Positions 34,598-45,738 of a stretch of 64,000 nucleotides of DNA are shown here, in pieces. The notes under the pieces are model-generated. The model saw only the letters and a program-made list of their open reading frames with translations, did no database searches and was not told where the DNA came from. Every line of letters starts with the position of its first letter. Position 1 is the first letter of the stretch. The position numbers and the translations under genes were made by a program. The stretch covers positions 1,414,001-1,478,000 of the forward strand of contig NZ_CP075715.1 in NCBI RefSeq assembly GCF_024584805.1. Reading direction: 5' to 3'. The DNA comes from Streptomyces sp. FIT100 (GTDB lineage Bacteria > Actinomycetota > Actinomycetes > Streptomycetales > Streptomycetaceae).

Positions 34598-35516
34598 TGT
34601 GCCCGGCCAGCTCCGCCGGCTCGACCACCTCGAAGTCGACGCCGAGCAGCATCACGTGAATGGCCATCACGTCGAGGTTCCGCGCGCCCGTCCGCAGCAG
34701 ACAGCTGTCGGGGCCCTCGGGCTCCAGGACGCCCGCCGTCGGTGACACGGCCTCGGCCGCCCGCTCGGCGGGCACGTGCAGCCTGATCACCGCTTCGGCG
34801 GCGTACACGGCCCTCGACACGCCCCTGGACACATAGGCGGCGAGATCCTCGGCGGGCGGGGTCCGCGGGGCGAAGCGCGGGCCGTGCGGCGGCTTCGGCG
34901 TGATCCGGTCGCCCCGGAACGTACGCCAGTCGGCACGGTCCAGGTCCCAGGCGACGAGGTACCAGCGGCGCTCGGTGCAGACGAGGCGGTGCGGTTCCAC
35001 GGTGCGCCGCGTCGCCGAGCCGTTGTGGTCCTCGTAGGCGAAGCGCAGCCGTTCGCTGTCCCGGCAGGCGTTCGCCAGCTCGGTCAGCACCGCCGGATCG
35101 ACCAGGCTCCGCGGTGCGTCGCGCAGCATCGGGACGGTGAAGGCGTTCAGCGCGCCCACCCGGCGGCGCAGCCGGTTCGGCAGCACCTGCTCCAGCTTCG
35201 CCAGGGCGCGTACGGAGGACTCGCCGATGCCCTCGATGCCGTTGCCCGCGGCGGTGCGCAGGCCGGCCGCGACGGCGACGGCCTCCTCGTCGTCGAGCAG
35301 CAGCGGCGGCAGCTCGGCCCCCGCCCCGAGCTGATAACCGCCGCCCGTGCCCGGGCTGGCGTGCACCGGGTACCCGAGCTCGCGCAGCCGGTCCACGTCA
35401 CGCCGTACGGTGCGCGGGGTGACGCCGAGCCGCTCGGCAAGCTCGGCACCGGACCATTCGCGGTGGGCCTGCAGCAGCGAGAGCAGGCGCAGCAGTCGTG
35501 CGGAGGTGTCCAGCAT
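34533..35516 (-). CDS. WYL-domain transcriptional regulator (HTH_11/DeoR-type N-terminus)
   Basis: 327 residues. ATG at 35516. An N-terminal winged HTH ([51 protein letters not shown]) is followed by [28 protein letters not shown]. The WYL core follows: [54 protein letters not shown]-type C-terminal domain ends the protein. WYL domains sense nucleic-acid or nucleotide ligands in several defence and stress regulators. The 3' end overlaps ctaD on the other strand. Confidence 0.92.
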   Translation of the reverse strand: MLDTSARLLRLLSLLQAHREWSGAELAERLGVTPRTVRRDVDRLRELGYPVHASPGTGGGYQLGAGAELPPLLLDDEEAVAVAAGLRTAAGNGIEGIGESSVRALAKLEQVLPNRLRRRVGALNAFTVPMLRDAPRSLVDPAVLTELANACRDSERLRFAYEDHNGSATRRTVEPHRLVCTERRWYLVAWDLDRADWRTFRGDRITPKPPHGPRFAPRTPPAEDLAAYVSRGVSRAVYAAEAVIRLHVPAERAAEAVSPTAGVLEPEGPDSCLLRTGARNLDVMAIHVMLLGVDFEVVEPAELAGHIRTLRDRLSRALGERPAAPAQ

Positions 35517-35742
35517 GGTGGCGAGTCTGCCAGGACTTGCGGACAGGCCTCGTCCGCAAGCACGGCCGTCCGGCGGGGCGGCGTCCGGGACTCGTTCGCC
35601 GGGCGACGGCCAAGGGGCGGCGTCCGAGGAACCACGTCCAGGCGGCGCGGCCGGGGGACGGCGTCCGACGGACAACCTCCACGTGGCGACGGCCAGGGGC
35701 GGCCAGGGGCGGCAAACGTCCGAGAGGCGGCGGCCGAGGGGC

Positions 35743-36719
<977 letters not shown>

Positions 36720-36723
<4 letters not shown>

Positions 36724-38006
36724 GGAGTTCTGCCCTTCAGGAACACATCGGCAGCCTTGTAGCGCAGCGCGTACGCCCCGTCCAGCGCCGCGCTGCGCGA
36801 GCGGTGGACCGCGTCCCGCCAGAGGCTGCGGGAGCGGCGACCGGCCCCATGGGCGGCCACCAGCTCGGTGAACAGCGCCTCGTGGCGTTCGGCGATCCGC
36901 ACGGGGTCGAAGCGCTCGGCGGCCCGGCGGGCGGCCTCGCCGGTGCGCCGCCGCAGCTCGTCGTCGTTGATGAGGGCGAGGAGCGCGTCGGCGACCGCGT
37001 CCTCGTCGCCGACCGGCACCAGCCGTCCGTCGACCCCGTCCTCGATGATCTCGCCGGGCCCGTGCGGGCAGTCCGTGGAGACCACCGGCAGCCCGCAGCG
37101 CATCGCCTCGACGATCGTCATCCCGAACGACTCGAGGTTCGAAGTGACGGCGGCCAGCGAGCCCTTGACCCACTCCGGCTCCAGCGGGTGCGCGGCGCCC
37201 ATGAGGTAGACGTGGTTGTGCAGCCCGCCCTGTTCGATCAGGGTGAGCAGCGCACCGCGCTCGTTGCCGGTCGCGTCACCGGTGCCGTAGATCCGCAGCC
37301 GCCAGTCGGGGCGGGCGGCGACGACCTTCGAGAACGCCTTGATCAGCAGGTCGTACCGCTTGACCTTGGTGAGCCGGCCGGCGGCGATCACCCACTTGCT
37401 GCCGGGGTCGGCGGACGGGACGGTCGGCGCGGGCACGCTGTTCGGCACGGACTCGATCCGGACGCCGGGCAGCCTGAAGCGCGCCCGGTAGGACTCGGCG
37501 TCCGCCTCGGTGACGGTCGTGACCGCGTCCAGCAGCGTGTACCGGTAGCCGATCTCACGGCGCAGCCGGTAGCCGTGGCTGTCCAGGGTGAGGTGCTCCT
37601 GGCCGACGCGGACCGGGCCGCGGGGCGCCTGGCGGGCGATGTGGACGTTCAGCCCCGGCCGGGTGCCGACGACGACATCGGCCTCAAGGGATCTCAGGTG
37701 CGCGGCGATCCGGGCGTCGGTGAGGCGGCTGTACTGCTTCCAGCGGCCGTCGCCGCGCGGGAACACCTTCGCGGGCCGCCGGTAGTCGGGGTCCGCGGTG
37801 TCGTTGGTGCGGCTGCCCTTGCGCAGGTCGACGAGATGGCGCAGGTCGACGCCCGCGGGGGCACCCATCATGGGCTCCTCACGGTGCCGGAAGACGGACA
37901 CGATCTCGACGTCGTGCCGCTCGGCCAGGGCCTGGGCGAGGTTGAACGACGTACGGATCGTCCCACCGATTCCGTATGCATTGTGAAGCAGGAAAGAAAT
38001 ACGCAT
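36720..38006 (-). CDS. Glycosyltransferase family 4 (GT-B) protein
   Basis: 428 residues from MRISFLLHNAYGIGGTIRTSFNLAQAL (ATG 38006; ATG 38018 is four codons upstream). The N-terminal Rossmann half holds GVDLRHLVDLRKG and the acceptor region. The C-terminal half has VIAAGRLTKVKRYDLLIKAF (nucleotide-sugar loop) and the E-x7-E motif ESFGMTIVEAMRCGLPVVSTDCPHGPGEII. It is probably a cytoplasmic enzyme adding sugar to a cell-wall or teichoic-acid polymer. It is coupled by 4 bases to the next gene. Confidence 0.88.
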
Positions 38007-38464
38007 GCGCTTCCGCATCCCCCGGTTTTTTCATGGTCGTCAGGTTTGGACTGTACTTGCCCGCTAGCTGCGGTATGCGAGTTCGGGAACGGTGCGGCGG
38101 TTCTGCGTGCTCTGTCGGTCACGGAGACCCGGGCCGGCACCGGCCCCGCCATGCACTGCCAACAGGGCGTTACCTGAAGGGCTTTGGGCCCGGACGGGAC
38201 GGATCCGGGCGAACGGGCGGGCTTTTCCGGGGCGTCCGGCAGGAGCACCTCGCGGGCGATGCGCCGCGGTGTCCGGTTGACGCGGCGTCGACGGGGCGGG
38301 ACGGGTGGTGAACACCGCCTGGCACATCGATCTGTCGACTTGGCGATCTGTCGCCTGCATTGCGCCTCCCGCGTGACCCCTGCCGCGGATTGCCCGTTGT
38401 GCTCGGTATGAGCCGGGAGCCCCCGGCACACGCCCCCATAGCACCGAGTCCCGAGGAGCCACCC
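38007..38464. other. Divergent intergenic region, no gene recognised
   Basis: About 450 bp between the glycosyltransferase (minus) and the next plus-strand gene. Frames are open on both strands but are composition artefacts. An in-frame ATG at 38408 is an alternative start for the following gene. Confidence 0.45.
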
Positions 38465-39364
38465 GTGCCGCGCATGCTCGACGTCAGCGAGGACGTACGC
38501 GCCGAGATCGGCGACGAAGAAGCCGACCGGCTGCTCGCCGGCGAGAACGCACCGGGCAGCTACGACTGCACCTCCTGCCGCACGCCGGGCGACTCCGAGC
38601 AGGAGCGCACGAGCACCGTGCTGTTCGTCGGCGAGGAGACCGCCGTCCTCGCGTTCGCCCACGCCAGCTGCATCCCGTCCCAGGTGGTCCAGGTCGCCGA
38701 GGAGCAGCTCAGGGGCGCGGTCCGGTCGATCACCGGTGAGAGCCAGGTCCCGCCCCCCGCCCACCCCCAGGCGCAGGCCCCGATGCACGGCTCGGCGCAC
38801 GGCTCGGTGCCGGATACGGCGCATGCCTACGCGGGCCAGCCGGCCCCCGCCCCGGCTCCTGCCGCCGAGCACACGGCGACCGCTCCCCGCAGCCAGGCGG
38901 TGCTCGGCGTCACCAGCGGCCTCGTCCTGATCGAGGACGAGCTCCATCCCGCCCTCGTCGTCGAGCCCACGGCACCGATCGCCCGCCCCGGCTCGTTCGG
39001 CGGCGGCGACGACTTCCTGCCGCTCCTGATCGAGCAGGGCTTCCTGCCGGTCTCCGCGATCAACGAGGTGCCCCGGTCGCTGCCCGGCTGGTCCGTACTG
39101 CTCGCCATGGGCCAGCTGCACGCCGTGCTCCAGCCGGGCACGGGCGGCGGCAGCCCGGTCGCCTGGTGGCAGGCCCACCAGCCGCTCCAGGTCACCGACG
39201 GCTGGCGCACGGCCGCCAACAGGTCCCACACCGTGCTGGTCTTCGCCGCCCCGGTCGGCTCCATCGGCCAGCAGCCGCGCGAGGACCTGCTGCGCGACGC
39301 GCTGGACAAGGCGGCGGCGAACGGACGGCTGGTGGCCGCGGCGATGCCGCTGGCGGGCACCTGA
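38465..39364 (+). CDS. Conserved hypothetical protein (Streptomyces)
   Basis: 299 residues. GTG at 38465 (VPRMLDVSEDVRAEIGDEEADRLL) follows GAGGAG with an 8-base gap. An N-terminal domain contains SYDCTSCRTPGDSEQERTSTVLFVGEETAVLAFAHASCIPS, with a CxxC that may bind metal. A Pro/Ala/His-rich linker (about residues 95-145) follows, and then a second domain (VLGVTSGLVLIEDELHPALVVEPTAPIARPG ... WWQAHQPLQVTDGWRTAANRSHTVLVFAAPVG). I remember similar proteins next to der in other streptomycetes. Function unknown. Confidence 0.75.
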   Translation: MPRMLDVSEDVRAEIGDEEADRLLAGENAPGSYDCTSCRTPGDSEQERTSTVLFVGEETAVLAFAHASCIPSQVVQVAEEQLRGAVRSITGESQVPPPAHPQAQAPMHGSAHGSVPDTAHAYAGQPAPAPAPAAEHTATAPRSQAVLGVTSGLVLIEDELHPALVVEPTAPIARPGSFGGGDDFLPLLIEQGFLPVSAINEVPRSLPGWSVLLAMGQLHAVLQPGTGGGSPVAWWQAHQPLQVTDGWRTAANRSHTVLVFAAPVGSIGQQPREDLLRDALDKAAANGRLVAAAMPLAGT

Positions 39365-39458
39365 CCCGCCCGCGGGCCCGGTCCGCCAGCGGGCCGTGCG
39401 CCGCCCTCGTACCCCCGCCGAACTGCGTTTTCCCCGGACAGGCCCGCATCCCACGGGC

Positions 39459-39725
39459 ATGAAGGTCGTTGGCTCATACGTGCACACATACGACCCCAGC
39501 CGCCAGCCGTACCCGAGCCGGATCCCCTCGGCCACGCCCATCTACGACGCCCTCTGCTCCGAGTACCGCAGGGCGTTCCGGGCGCTGCCCGGGGACCGGA
39601 GCGGCGAGGAGGATCTGGGCTTCAAGGGCTTCGGAGCCCTCCTGCTGAGCGCCGGCGGGCGCTCCGGCCCCAGCAGGCATCTCTTCCCCGTGGCACTTCC
39701 GCCCGCACCCCGCAGGGGCCTCTGA
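39459..39725 (+). CDS. Small conserved hypothetical protein
   Basis: 88 residues, ATG at 39459, beginning KVVGSYVHTYDPSRQPYPSRIPSATPIYDALCSEYRRAFRALPGDRSGEED. The Tyr/Arg/Pro-rich start does not look like chance composition and resembles small proteins found near der in other streptomycetes. No clear RBS and no recognised domain. It ends 17 bp before the long terminator hairpin. Confidence 0.6.
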   Translation: MKVVGSYVHTYDPSRQPYPSRIPSATPIYDALCSEYRRAFRALPGDRSGEEDLGFKGFGALLLSAGGRSGPSRHLFPVALPPAPRRGL

Positions 39726-39741
39726 AAGGACGAGGCAGCGA

Positions 39742-39788
39742 CATGACGAAGTGGCCGGGGCGTTCGCCGCCCCGGCCACTTCGTCATG
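39742..39788. terminator. 21-bp perfect hairpin, bidirectional terminator
   Basis: Arms 39742-39762 and 39768-39788 are perfectly complementary over 21 bp around the loop TTCGC. It sits between the small plus-strand gene and the end of der on the minus strand. Confidence 0.9.
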
Positions 39789-39823
39789 TACGCACGCCGC
39801 CCGCTGTGCCGCGGACCGGCGGA

Positions 39824-41272
39824 CTACTTCTTCCTGCCGCGCTTCTCGCGCACCCGCACCGAGATGTGGATCGGCGTCCCCTCGAAGCCGAACTCCTCGC
39901 GCAGCCGGCGCTCGACGAACCGCCGGTAGCCGTGCTCCAGGAAGCCGGACGCGAAGAGCACGAAGCGCGGGGGCTTGGTGCCCGCCTGCGTACCGAACAG
40001 GATGCGCGGCTGCTTGCCGCCGCGGATCGGGTGCGGGTGGGCGGCGACCAGCTCGCCGAGGAAGGCGTTGAGCCGGCCGGTCGGCACCCGGGTCTCCCAG
40101 CCCGCCAGCGCCGTCTCGATCGCCGGGACGAGCTTCTCCATGTGCCGACCGGTCGTCGCCGAGACGTTGACCCGGGGCGCCCAGGAGACCTGCTGCATCT
40201 CGGTCTCGATCTCGCGCTCCAGGTAGTAGCGGCGCTCCTCGTCGAGGGTGTCCCACTTGTTGTACGCGATGACGAGCGCGCGGCCCGCCTCGACGGCCAT
40301 CGTGATGATCCGCTGGTCCTGGACCGAGATGGACTCGCTGGTGTCGATCAGTACGACGGCGACCTCGGCCTTCTCGACGGCGGCCGCGGTGCGCAGCGAG
40401 GCGTAGTAGTCCGCGCCCTCCTGGAGGTGGACCTTCTTGCGGATACCCGCGGTGTCCACGAACTTCCAGGTGGTGCCGCCGAGTTGGATGAGCTCGTCGA
40501 CGGGGTCGCGGGTGGTGCCGGCCATCTCGTTGACGACGACCCGCTCCTCGCCCGCCACCTTGTTCAGCAGGGACGACTTGCCGACGTTCGGACGGCCGAT
40601 CAGGGCGATGCGGCGCGGGCCGCCGACGGCGGAGCCGAAGGTCTGGGCGGGGGCGTCGGGCAGCGCCTTGAGGACCTCGTCGAGCAGGTCGCCGGTGCCG
40701 CGGCCGTGCAGCGCGGAGACCGGGAACGGCTCGCCGAGCCCGAGCGACCAGAGCATGGCGGCGTCGGCCTCGGCGGAGGGGCCGTCGACCTTGTTGGCGG
40801 CGAGGACGACGGGCTTTCCGGCGCGGCGGAGCAGCTTGACGACGGCCTCGTCGGTGTCGGTGGCGCCCACGGTGGCGTCCACGACGAAGACGACCGCGTC
40901 GGCGGCCTCGATGGCGAACTCGGCCTGGGCGGCGACGGAGGCGTCGATGCCGAGGACGTCCTGCTCCCAGCCGCCGGTGTCGACGACCTTGAAGCGGCGG
41001 CCGGCCCACTCGGCCTCGTACGTGACGCGGTCGCGGGTGACGCCGGGCTTGTCCTCGACGACGGCCTCGCGGCGGCCGATGAAGCGGTTCACCAGGGTCG
41101 ACTTGCCGACGTTCGGGCGGCCGACGACGGCGAGGACGGGCAGGGGACCGTGACCGGCCTCCTCGATCGCGCCCTCGACCTCTTCGAGGTCGAAGCCCTC
41201 CCCCGCGGCGAGCTCCATGAACTCCGCGTACTCGGTGTCGCCGAGTGCCCCGTGGTCGTGCTGGTCGTTCAT
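39824..41272 (-). CDS. der: Ribosome biogenesis GTPase Der (EngA)
   Basis: 482 residues, ATG at 41272 after GAGGAACGGACTTC. It has two GTPase domains in tandem: the first with [22 protein letters not shown] and NKVD, the second with [26 protein letters not shown] and NKWD. A C-terminal KH-like domain ends in a basic tail ([14 protein letters not shown]). Der is essential for 50S subunit assembly. It heads away from the cmk/acyltransferase genes upstream, 78 bp from the acyltransferase stop, so the minus-strand block tyrA, cmk, plsC-like, der may be one transcription unit. Confidence 0.97.
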   Translation of the reverse strand: MNDQHDHGALGDTEYAEFMELAAGEGFDLEEVEGAIEEAGHGPLPVLAVVGRPNVGKSTLVNRFIGRREAVVEDKPGVTRDRVTYEAEWAGRRFKVVDTGGWEQDVLGIDASVAAQAEFAIEAADAVVFVVDATVGATDTDEAVVKLLRRAGKPVVLAANKVDGPSAEADAAMLWSLGLGEPFPVSALHGRGTGDLLDEVLKALPDAPAQTFGSAVGGPRRIALIGRPNVGKSSLLNKVAGEERVVVNEMAGTTRDPVDELIQLGGTTWKFVDTAGIRKKVHLQEGADYYASLRTAAAVEKAEVAVVLIDTSESISVQDQRIITMAVEAGRALVIAYNKWDTLDEERRYYLEREIETEMQQVSWAPRVNVSATTGRHMEKLVPAIETALAGWETRVPTGRLNAFLGELVAAHPHPIRGGKQPRILFGTQAGTKPPRFVLFASGFLEHGYRRFVERRLREEFGFEGTPIHISVRVREKRGRKK

Positions 41273-41350
41273 GAAGTCCGTTCCTCGTTCATTGGTGGTC
41301 GGTGAGCCGGGTCGGACCCGCGGGCCCGGGGCTCACTACTGAAGTCTCGC

Positions 41351-41995
41351 TCAGCGCCCGGTGAGGCGCCTGGCGTTTCCCAGGTGGGCGGTGAGCCGCC
41401 CCTGGATGCGTTCGGTCGCCTCGTCGAGCGCCTTGCGCGTGCGCCGGCCGCTGCCGTCGCCCGCCGTGAAGGGATCGCCGAAGACGACGTCGACACGGCT
41501 GCGCAGCGGAGGCAGCGCCCGCACCAGCCGTCCGCCCCTGTCGCTGCTCCCCAGCACCGCGACCGGGACGATCGGGGCGCCCGAGCGGACGGCGAAGTAG
41601 GCGAGGCCGGCGCGGATCGAGGCGAAGTCGCCCTCGCCGCGGGTGCCCTCGGGGAAGATACCGAGGACGCCGCCGTCGCGGAGCACCTGGAGGGCGTTGG
41701 TGACGGCGGTGCGGTCGGGGTTCGCCCGGTCCACCTTGAGCTGCCCGATCCCGGTCAGGAACGGGTCCAGCGGCCCGGTGAACGCCTCCTTCTTGATCAG
41801 GAAGTGCACCGGCCTGGGGGAGGTCCCCATCAGCATCGGTCCGTCGATGTTGTGCGCGTGGTTGACGGCGAGGATGACCGGGCCGCCGGCGGGGACCCGC
41901 CAGGCGCCCAGCACGCGCGGCTTCCACAGCGCGCGCATGATGCCGATCCCCAGCCGCCGGCCGACGGCGGCGCCCTTCGCGGACGGTGCGGTCAC
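41351..41995 (-). CDS. 1-acyl-sn-glycerol-3-phosphate acyltransferase (PlsC-like)
   Basis: 214 residues, GTG at 41995 overlapping the cmk stop (GTGA). The acyltransferase motifs are in order: I NHAHNIDGP (NHxxxxD), II IKKEAFTGPLDPFL, III FPEGTRGEGD, IV APIVPVAVLG. It probably acylates lysophosphatidic acid in membrane lipid synthesis. The cmk-acyltransferase-der order is common in actinobacteria. Confidence 0.93.
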   Translation of the reverse strand: MTAPSAKGAAVGRRLGIGIMRALWKPRVLGAWRVPAGGPVILAVNHAHNIDGPMLMGTSPRPVHFLIKKEAFTGPLDPFLTGIGQLKVDRANPDRTAVTNALQVLRDGGVLGIFPEGTRGEGDFASIRAGLAYFAVRSGAPIVPVAVLGSSDRGGRLVRALPPLRSRVDVVFGDPFTAGDGSGRRTRKALDEATERIQGRLTAHLGNARRLTGR

Positions 41996-42672
41996 TTCGC
42001 TGCCCGCTTCTCCTCAACGAGCGTGACGACGCACTCGATGACCTGGGCCAGCGTGAGGTCGGTGGTGTCGACCTCGACGGCGTCGTCCGCCTTGGCGAGC
42101 GGGGAGGTCTTCCGGCTGGAGTCGGCGGCGTCCCGCTTGACCAGCGCCTCGCGGGTGGTGGCGAGGTCGGCCGCCTCCGTGCCCTTCAGCTCGCCGCTGC
42201 GGCGGGCGGCGCGGGCCTCCGGGGAGGCGGTGAGGAAGATCTTCAGGTCGGCGTCGGGCAGGACGGTGGTGCCGATGTCCCGGCCCTCGACGACGATGCC
42301 CTTCTCGGCGGCCGTGGCGATGGAACGCTGGAGCTCGGTGATCCGGGCGCGCACCTCGGGCACCGCGCTGACGGCGCTGACCTTGGCGGTGACCTCCTGC
42401 GTACGGATCGGGCCGGACGCGTCCGCCCCGTCGACGGTGATCGTCGGCGCGGCGGGGTCCGTTCCTGACTCGATGGAGGGCTTCCCGGAGGCGCTCGCGA
42501 TCGCCGCGGCATCCGTGGTGTCGATGCCGTTGCTGATCATCCACCAGGTGATCGCCCGGTACTGCGCGCCGGTGTCCAGATAGCTCAGACCCAGCTCTGC
42601 GGCGACCGCCTTTGAGGTGCTCGACTTGCCCGTGCCGGAGGGGCCGTCAATGGCGACGATCACGGATTCCAC
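41992..42672 (-). CDS. cmk: Cytidylate kinase
   Basis: 226 residues. P-loop IAIDGPSGTGKSSTSKAVA is followed by YLDTGAQYRAITWWM, the CMP-binding insert, EGRDIGTTVLPDADLKIFLTASPEARAARR and the lid KRDAADSSRKTSPLAKADDAVEVDTT. It phosphorylates CMP/dCMP with ATP. Start at ATG 42672. It is coupled by GTGA to the acyltransferase and lies 177 bp after tyrA. Confidence 0.97.
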   Translation of the reverse strand: MESVIVAIDGPSGTGKSSTSKAVAAELGLSYLDTGAQYRAITWWMISNGIDTTDAAAIASASGKPSIESGTDPAAPTITVDGADASGPIRTQEVTAKVSAVSAVPEVRARITELQRSIATAAEKGIVVEGRDIGTTVLPDADLKIFLTASPEARAARRSGELKGTEAADLATTREALVKRDAADSSRKTSPLAKADDAVEVDTTDLTLAQVIECVVTLVEEKRAAK

Positions 42673-42849
42673 GGTGTCGGAGACCTTCCTGATACGTGTC
42701 TACGGGCAGGCCGGAATGCCAAGGTGCCCTGCACAAGGTTACCGAGTGCCGCACCCTGCCCGTGCACGCGTTCGCCGGGCCCGACGCGGGGGCAGCGCCG
42801 GGTCCGCCGCAGTCGCGTCGGCGGGCCCCCCGGCGCGGGCCCTTCGCCG

Positions 42850-43935
42850 CTACTGCCGCAGCGCCCAGCCGCGCTCGCGCAGGGACGCGCTCAGGCCGGG
42901 CGCCGCGGAGGGCTCGACCATGAGCTGGACCAGGCCCGCCTGCTGGCCGGTGGCGTGCTCGATGCGGACGTCCTCGATGTTGACGCCCGCGCGGCCCGCG
43001 TCCGCGAAGATGCGGGCCAGCTCGCCGGGACGGTCGCTGATGAGGACCGCGACGGTTTCGTACACCGCCGGGGCCGCGCCGTGCTTGCCGGGGACGCGCT
43101 CGCGGCCCGCGTTGCCGCGGCGCAGGACGTCCTCGACGCCGCTCACGCCCTCGCGGCGCTTGTCGTCGTCGGACGACTGGAGCGCCCGCAGGGCGCGCAC
43201 GGTCTCGTCCAGGTCCGCCGCGACGCCCGCCAGCACGTCGGCGACGGGACCGGGGTTCGCGGAGAGGATGTCGACCCACATCCGCGGGTCGGAGGCCGCG
43301 ATGCGCGTGACGTCCCGGATGCCCTGCCCGCACAGCCGTACCGCCGTCTCGTCCGCGTCCGCCAGCCGCGCCGCGACCATCGACGAGATCAGCTGCGGGG
43401 TGTGCGAGACGAGCGCGACGGCCCGGTCGTGCGCGTCGGCGTCCATGACGACGGGCACGGCGCGGCACAGCGCGACGAGCTCCAGCGCCAGGTTCAGCAC
43501 CTCGGTGTCGGTGTCCCGGGTCGGCGTGAGCACCCACGGCCGGCCCTCGAAGAGGTCCGCGGTCGCGGCCAGCGGGCCCGAGCGCTCCTTGCCGGACATG
43601 GGGTGCGTACCGATGTACGCGGTCATGTCCACGCCGAGCGCCTCCAGCTCGCGCCGCGGCCCTCCCTTCACGCTCGCCACGTCGAGGTAGCCGCGCGCGG
43701 TCCCGGCGCGCATCGCCTCCGCGAGCGCGGCGGGCACGAGCGCCGGCGGCACGGCGATGATCGCCAGGTCGACCGGGCCCTCGGGCACCTCGTCCGTACC
43801 GGCGCCGAGCGCGGCAGCCGTCCTGGCCTGCGCCGGGTCGTGGTCCCGGAGGTGGACCGTGACGCCCCGCCCGGCCAGCGCCAGCGCCGCCGACGTGCCG
43901 ATCAGTCCGGTCCCGATGACGACGGCGGTTCTCAC
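42850..43935 (-). CDS. tyrA: Prephenate dehydrogenase
   Basis: 361 residues, GTG at 43935 overlapping the aroH stop (GTGA). The NAD(P) motif VVIGTGLIGTSAALALAGRG and the catalytic THPMSGKERSGP, plus DAHDRAVALVSHTPQLISS, are diagnostic. The C-terminal about 80 residues form an ACT domain (YETVAVLISDRPGELARIFADAGRAGVNIEDVRIEH), indicating feedback control by tyrosine. It converts prephenate to 4-hydroxyphenylpyruvate. Confidence 0.96.
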   Translation of the reverse strand: MRTAVVIGTGLIGTSAALALAGRGVTVHLRDHDPAQARTAAALGAGTDEVPEGPVDLAIIAVPPALVPAALAEAMRAGTARGYLDVASVKGGPRRELEALGVDMTAYIGTHPMSGKERSGPLAATADLFEGRPWVLTPTRDTDTEVLNLALELVALCRAVPVVMDADAHDRAVALVSHTPQLISSMVAARLADADETAVRLCGQGIRDVTRIAASDPRMWVDILSANPGPVADVLAGVAADLDETVRALRALQSSDDDKRREGVSGVEDVLRRGNAGRERVPGKHGAAPAVYETVAVLISDRPGELARIFADAGRAGVNIEDVRIEHATGQQAGLVQLMVEPSAAPGLSASLRERGWALRQ

Positions 43936-44294
43936 TGGGCGATGTCCTTGCGCAGGGAGGCCGCGGCCCCCAGGTAGACATGGGCGATCTCGGCCTTCGG
44001 CAGGTCGGACTCGATGTGCGCGAGGATGCGCACGACCCGCGGCATCGCGCCCGCGATGTCCAGCTCCTGCGCGCAGATCAGCGGTACGTCGACGATGCCG
44101 AGCCCCCGCGCCGCCGCGGCCGGGAAGTCGCTGTGCAGATCGGGCGTGGCCGTGAACCAGACGCTGATCAGATCGTCCGCGGTGAGTCCGTTCCGCTCCA
44201 GGATGGCGGTGAGCAGTCCGCCGACCTGCTCGTCCATGTGCCCGGCCTCGTCCCGTTCCAGCTGGACGGCTCCCCGGACGGCTCGTACCGCCAC
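43932..44294 (-). CDS. aroH: Chorismate mutase, AroH class
   Basis: 120 residues from GTG at 44294 (VAVRAVRGAVQLERDE), seven bases after AGGGAG; this matches the usual AroH length. Active-site features: the N-terminal RAVRGA, ISVWFTATPDLHSDFPAAAARG, DVPLICAQELDIAGAMPRVVRILAH and the late HVYLGAAASLRKD. It makes prephenate from chorismate, the substrate of TyrA, and is coupled to tyrA by GTGA. Confidence 0.96.
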   Translation of the reverse strand: MAVRAVRGAVQLERDEAGHMDEQVGGLLTAILERNGLTADDLISVWFTATPDLHSDFPAAAARGLGIVDVPLICAQELDIAGAMPRVVRILAHIESDLPKAEIAHVYLGAAASLRKDIAQ

Positions 44295-44429
44295 GACGTA
44301 CTCCCTACGTTCCGCAACTGCGTGCATGCTCCGGTCAGCCTAGTCAGCCGCCCGGACGCACCGCCGCGGCGACCGTCCTCCGAGACAACGGGGGACGGCC
44401 GCCGCGGTTCGGGGGCGGGCGGTCCGGGG

Positions 44430-44894
44430 TCAGGCGGACTGCTGCCGGATGATGTCCGCCAGCGAGCCGCCCTGCGGGAGCTGCCCGTTCGGGGTGAGCT
44501 TGTCGACGGCCTTCGGCAGGGACTGCGCGATCTCGTCCGCTGCCTGCTGCGGCGTGACACCGCTCTGCTGCGCGACCTTGTCCAGCGTCTCGGTCGGCAG
44601 CGCTTCCTTGACCTGTTCGCCGCTGACCGGCTGGTTGTCACCGGTGCCGATCCACGACTGGACCTGGTCGACCAGGCCGGACTTGTCGAGCATGTCCATC
44701 AGCCCGCTGAGGGGGCTGGCCTGGGCACCGGCCTGAGCACCGGCCTGTGCCCCGCCGCTCTGGCCGCCGCCGGTGAAGGCGTCGAAGAGCGCACCGAGGA
44801 TGTTGCCCGCGCCGCCCTGACCGCCGCCCTGAGCGCCGCCCTGACCGCCGCCGAGCAGACCGCCCAGAAGACTTCCGAGATCGCTTCCCGCCAT
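44430..44894 (-). CDS. YidB-like (DUF937-type) protein
   Basis: 154 residues, ATG at 44894 after GAGGCAGGATC. The N-terminus is Gly/Gln-rich (LGSLLGGLLGGGQGGAQGGGQGGAGNILGALFDAF) and is followed by SPLSGLMDMLDKSGLVDQVQSWIGTGDNQPVSGEQVKEALPTETLDKVAQQSGVTPQQAADEIAQSLPKAVDKLTPNGQLP. This WIGTGxNxxVxxxQ and GLxPxxAxxxLxxxLPxxxDxLTPxGxxP pattern marks YidB-like proteins. Function is unknown. Confidence 0.88.
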   Translation of the reverse strand: MAGSDLGSLLGGLLGGGQGGAQGGGQGGAGNILGALFDAFTGGGQSGGAQAGAQAGAQASPLSGLMDMLDKSGLVDQVQSWIGTGDNQPVSGEQVKEALPTETLDKVAQQSGVTPQQAADEIAQSLPKAVDKLTPNGQLPQGGSLADIIRQQSA

Positions 44895-45054
44895 GATCCT
44901 GCCTCTCGTGTGTAGGTGGGGGATTACGCCAAATGTCACCCACGCCCGACCCTGCCGCCACTCGGACCACTACGGATCGTCGACCATCGAACACGTGCCG
45001 TAGCGTCGGGGGCATGGAGGCTCCCACTCCCCGCCGTCTCCGCGGGAGGCGCCG

Positions 45055-45720
45055 ATGAAGCGCTCAGGACCGCTGATCACGTTGGCCGCCGGGCTGGTGC
45101 TCGGCCTGTTCATGCTGGCGCTCAACTCGATGACCGGGAAGCCGGTGCCCACGTCGGCCGACAGGACCCCGAGCCCGAGCCCCAGTCCCCGCACCCCCGC
45201 TCCCCCGCCGCCCCCTGCCGCCAGCCCGTCGCCGACCGCACCGCCGAACGCGGCGGCGCAGACCGAGTTCGCGGGCCGCACGACCGACAACACCGCGTCC
45301 GTCGCCATCTCGCTCCGCGGCGACAAGGCCATCGCGTACTTCTGCGACGGGCGCACCCGGGAGGCGTGGATGCGCGGACCGGTGGAGGACGACGGCGACA
45401 TGCACCTGACCAGCAGCGAGAGCGGCGCGAAACTGGACGCCGTCCTGACCGGGGGCAAGGCGACGGGGACGGTCGAGATCGGTGACCGAAACTGGCCCTT
45501 CAGCGCCGACAAGGCGGTCAAGCCGTCCGGCCTCTACCGGGCCACCGCCCAGGTGCGCGGCGCCGAGCTCAGGGGCGGCTGGATCGTCCTCCAGGACGGG
45601 AGCCAGGTCGGGATCGTCAGCCGCGACGGGAAGCCCGCCGCCGCTCCCCCGATCGACACCGCCACCGGCGCCGTCGTCGTGGACGGCACCCCGATGACCG
45701 CCCGCCCCGTCGTCCCCTGA
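45055..45720 (+). CDS. Membrane-anchored extracytoplasmic hypothetical protein
   Basis: 221 residues, ATG after GGGAGGCGCCG. One N-terminal membrane segment (PLITLAAGLVLGLFMLAL) precedes a Ser/Pro-rich linker (about residues 35-68) and an exported domain (TEFAGRTTDNTASVAISLRGDKAIAYFCDGRTREAWMRGPV...). The repeated beta-strand pattern with W/Y residues suggests a small beta-barrel domain. It lies 18 bp before the DUF6529 gene and probably shares its transcript. Function unknown. Confidence 0.75.
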   Translation: MKRSGPLITLAAGLVLGLFMLALNSMTGKPVPTSADRTPSPSPSPRTPAPPPPPAASPSPTAPPNAAAQTEFAGRTTDNTASVAISLRGDKAIAYFCDGRTREAWMRGPVEDDGDMHLTSSESGAKLDAVLTGGKATGTVEIGDRNWPFSADKAVKPSGLYRATAQVRGAELRGGWIVLQDGSQVGIVSRDGKPAAAPPIDTATGAVVVDGTPMTARPVVP

Positions 45721-45738
45721 GCCGCCCCGAGGTGCGTC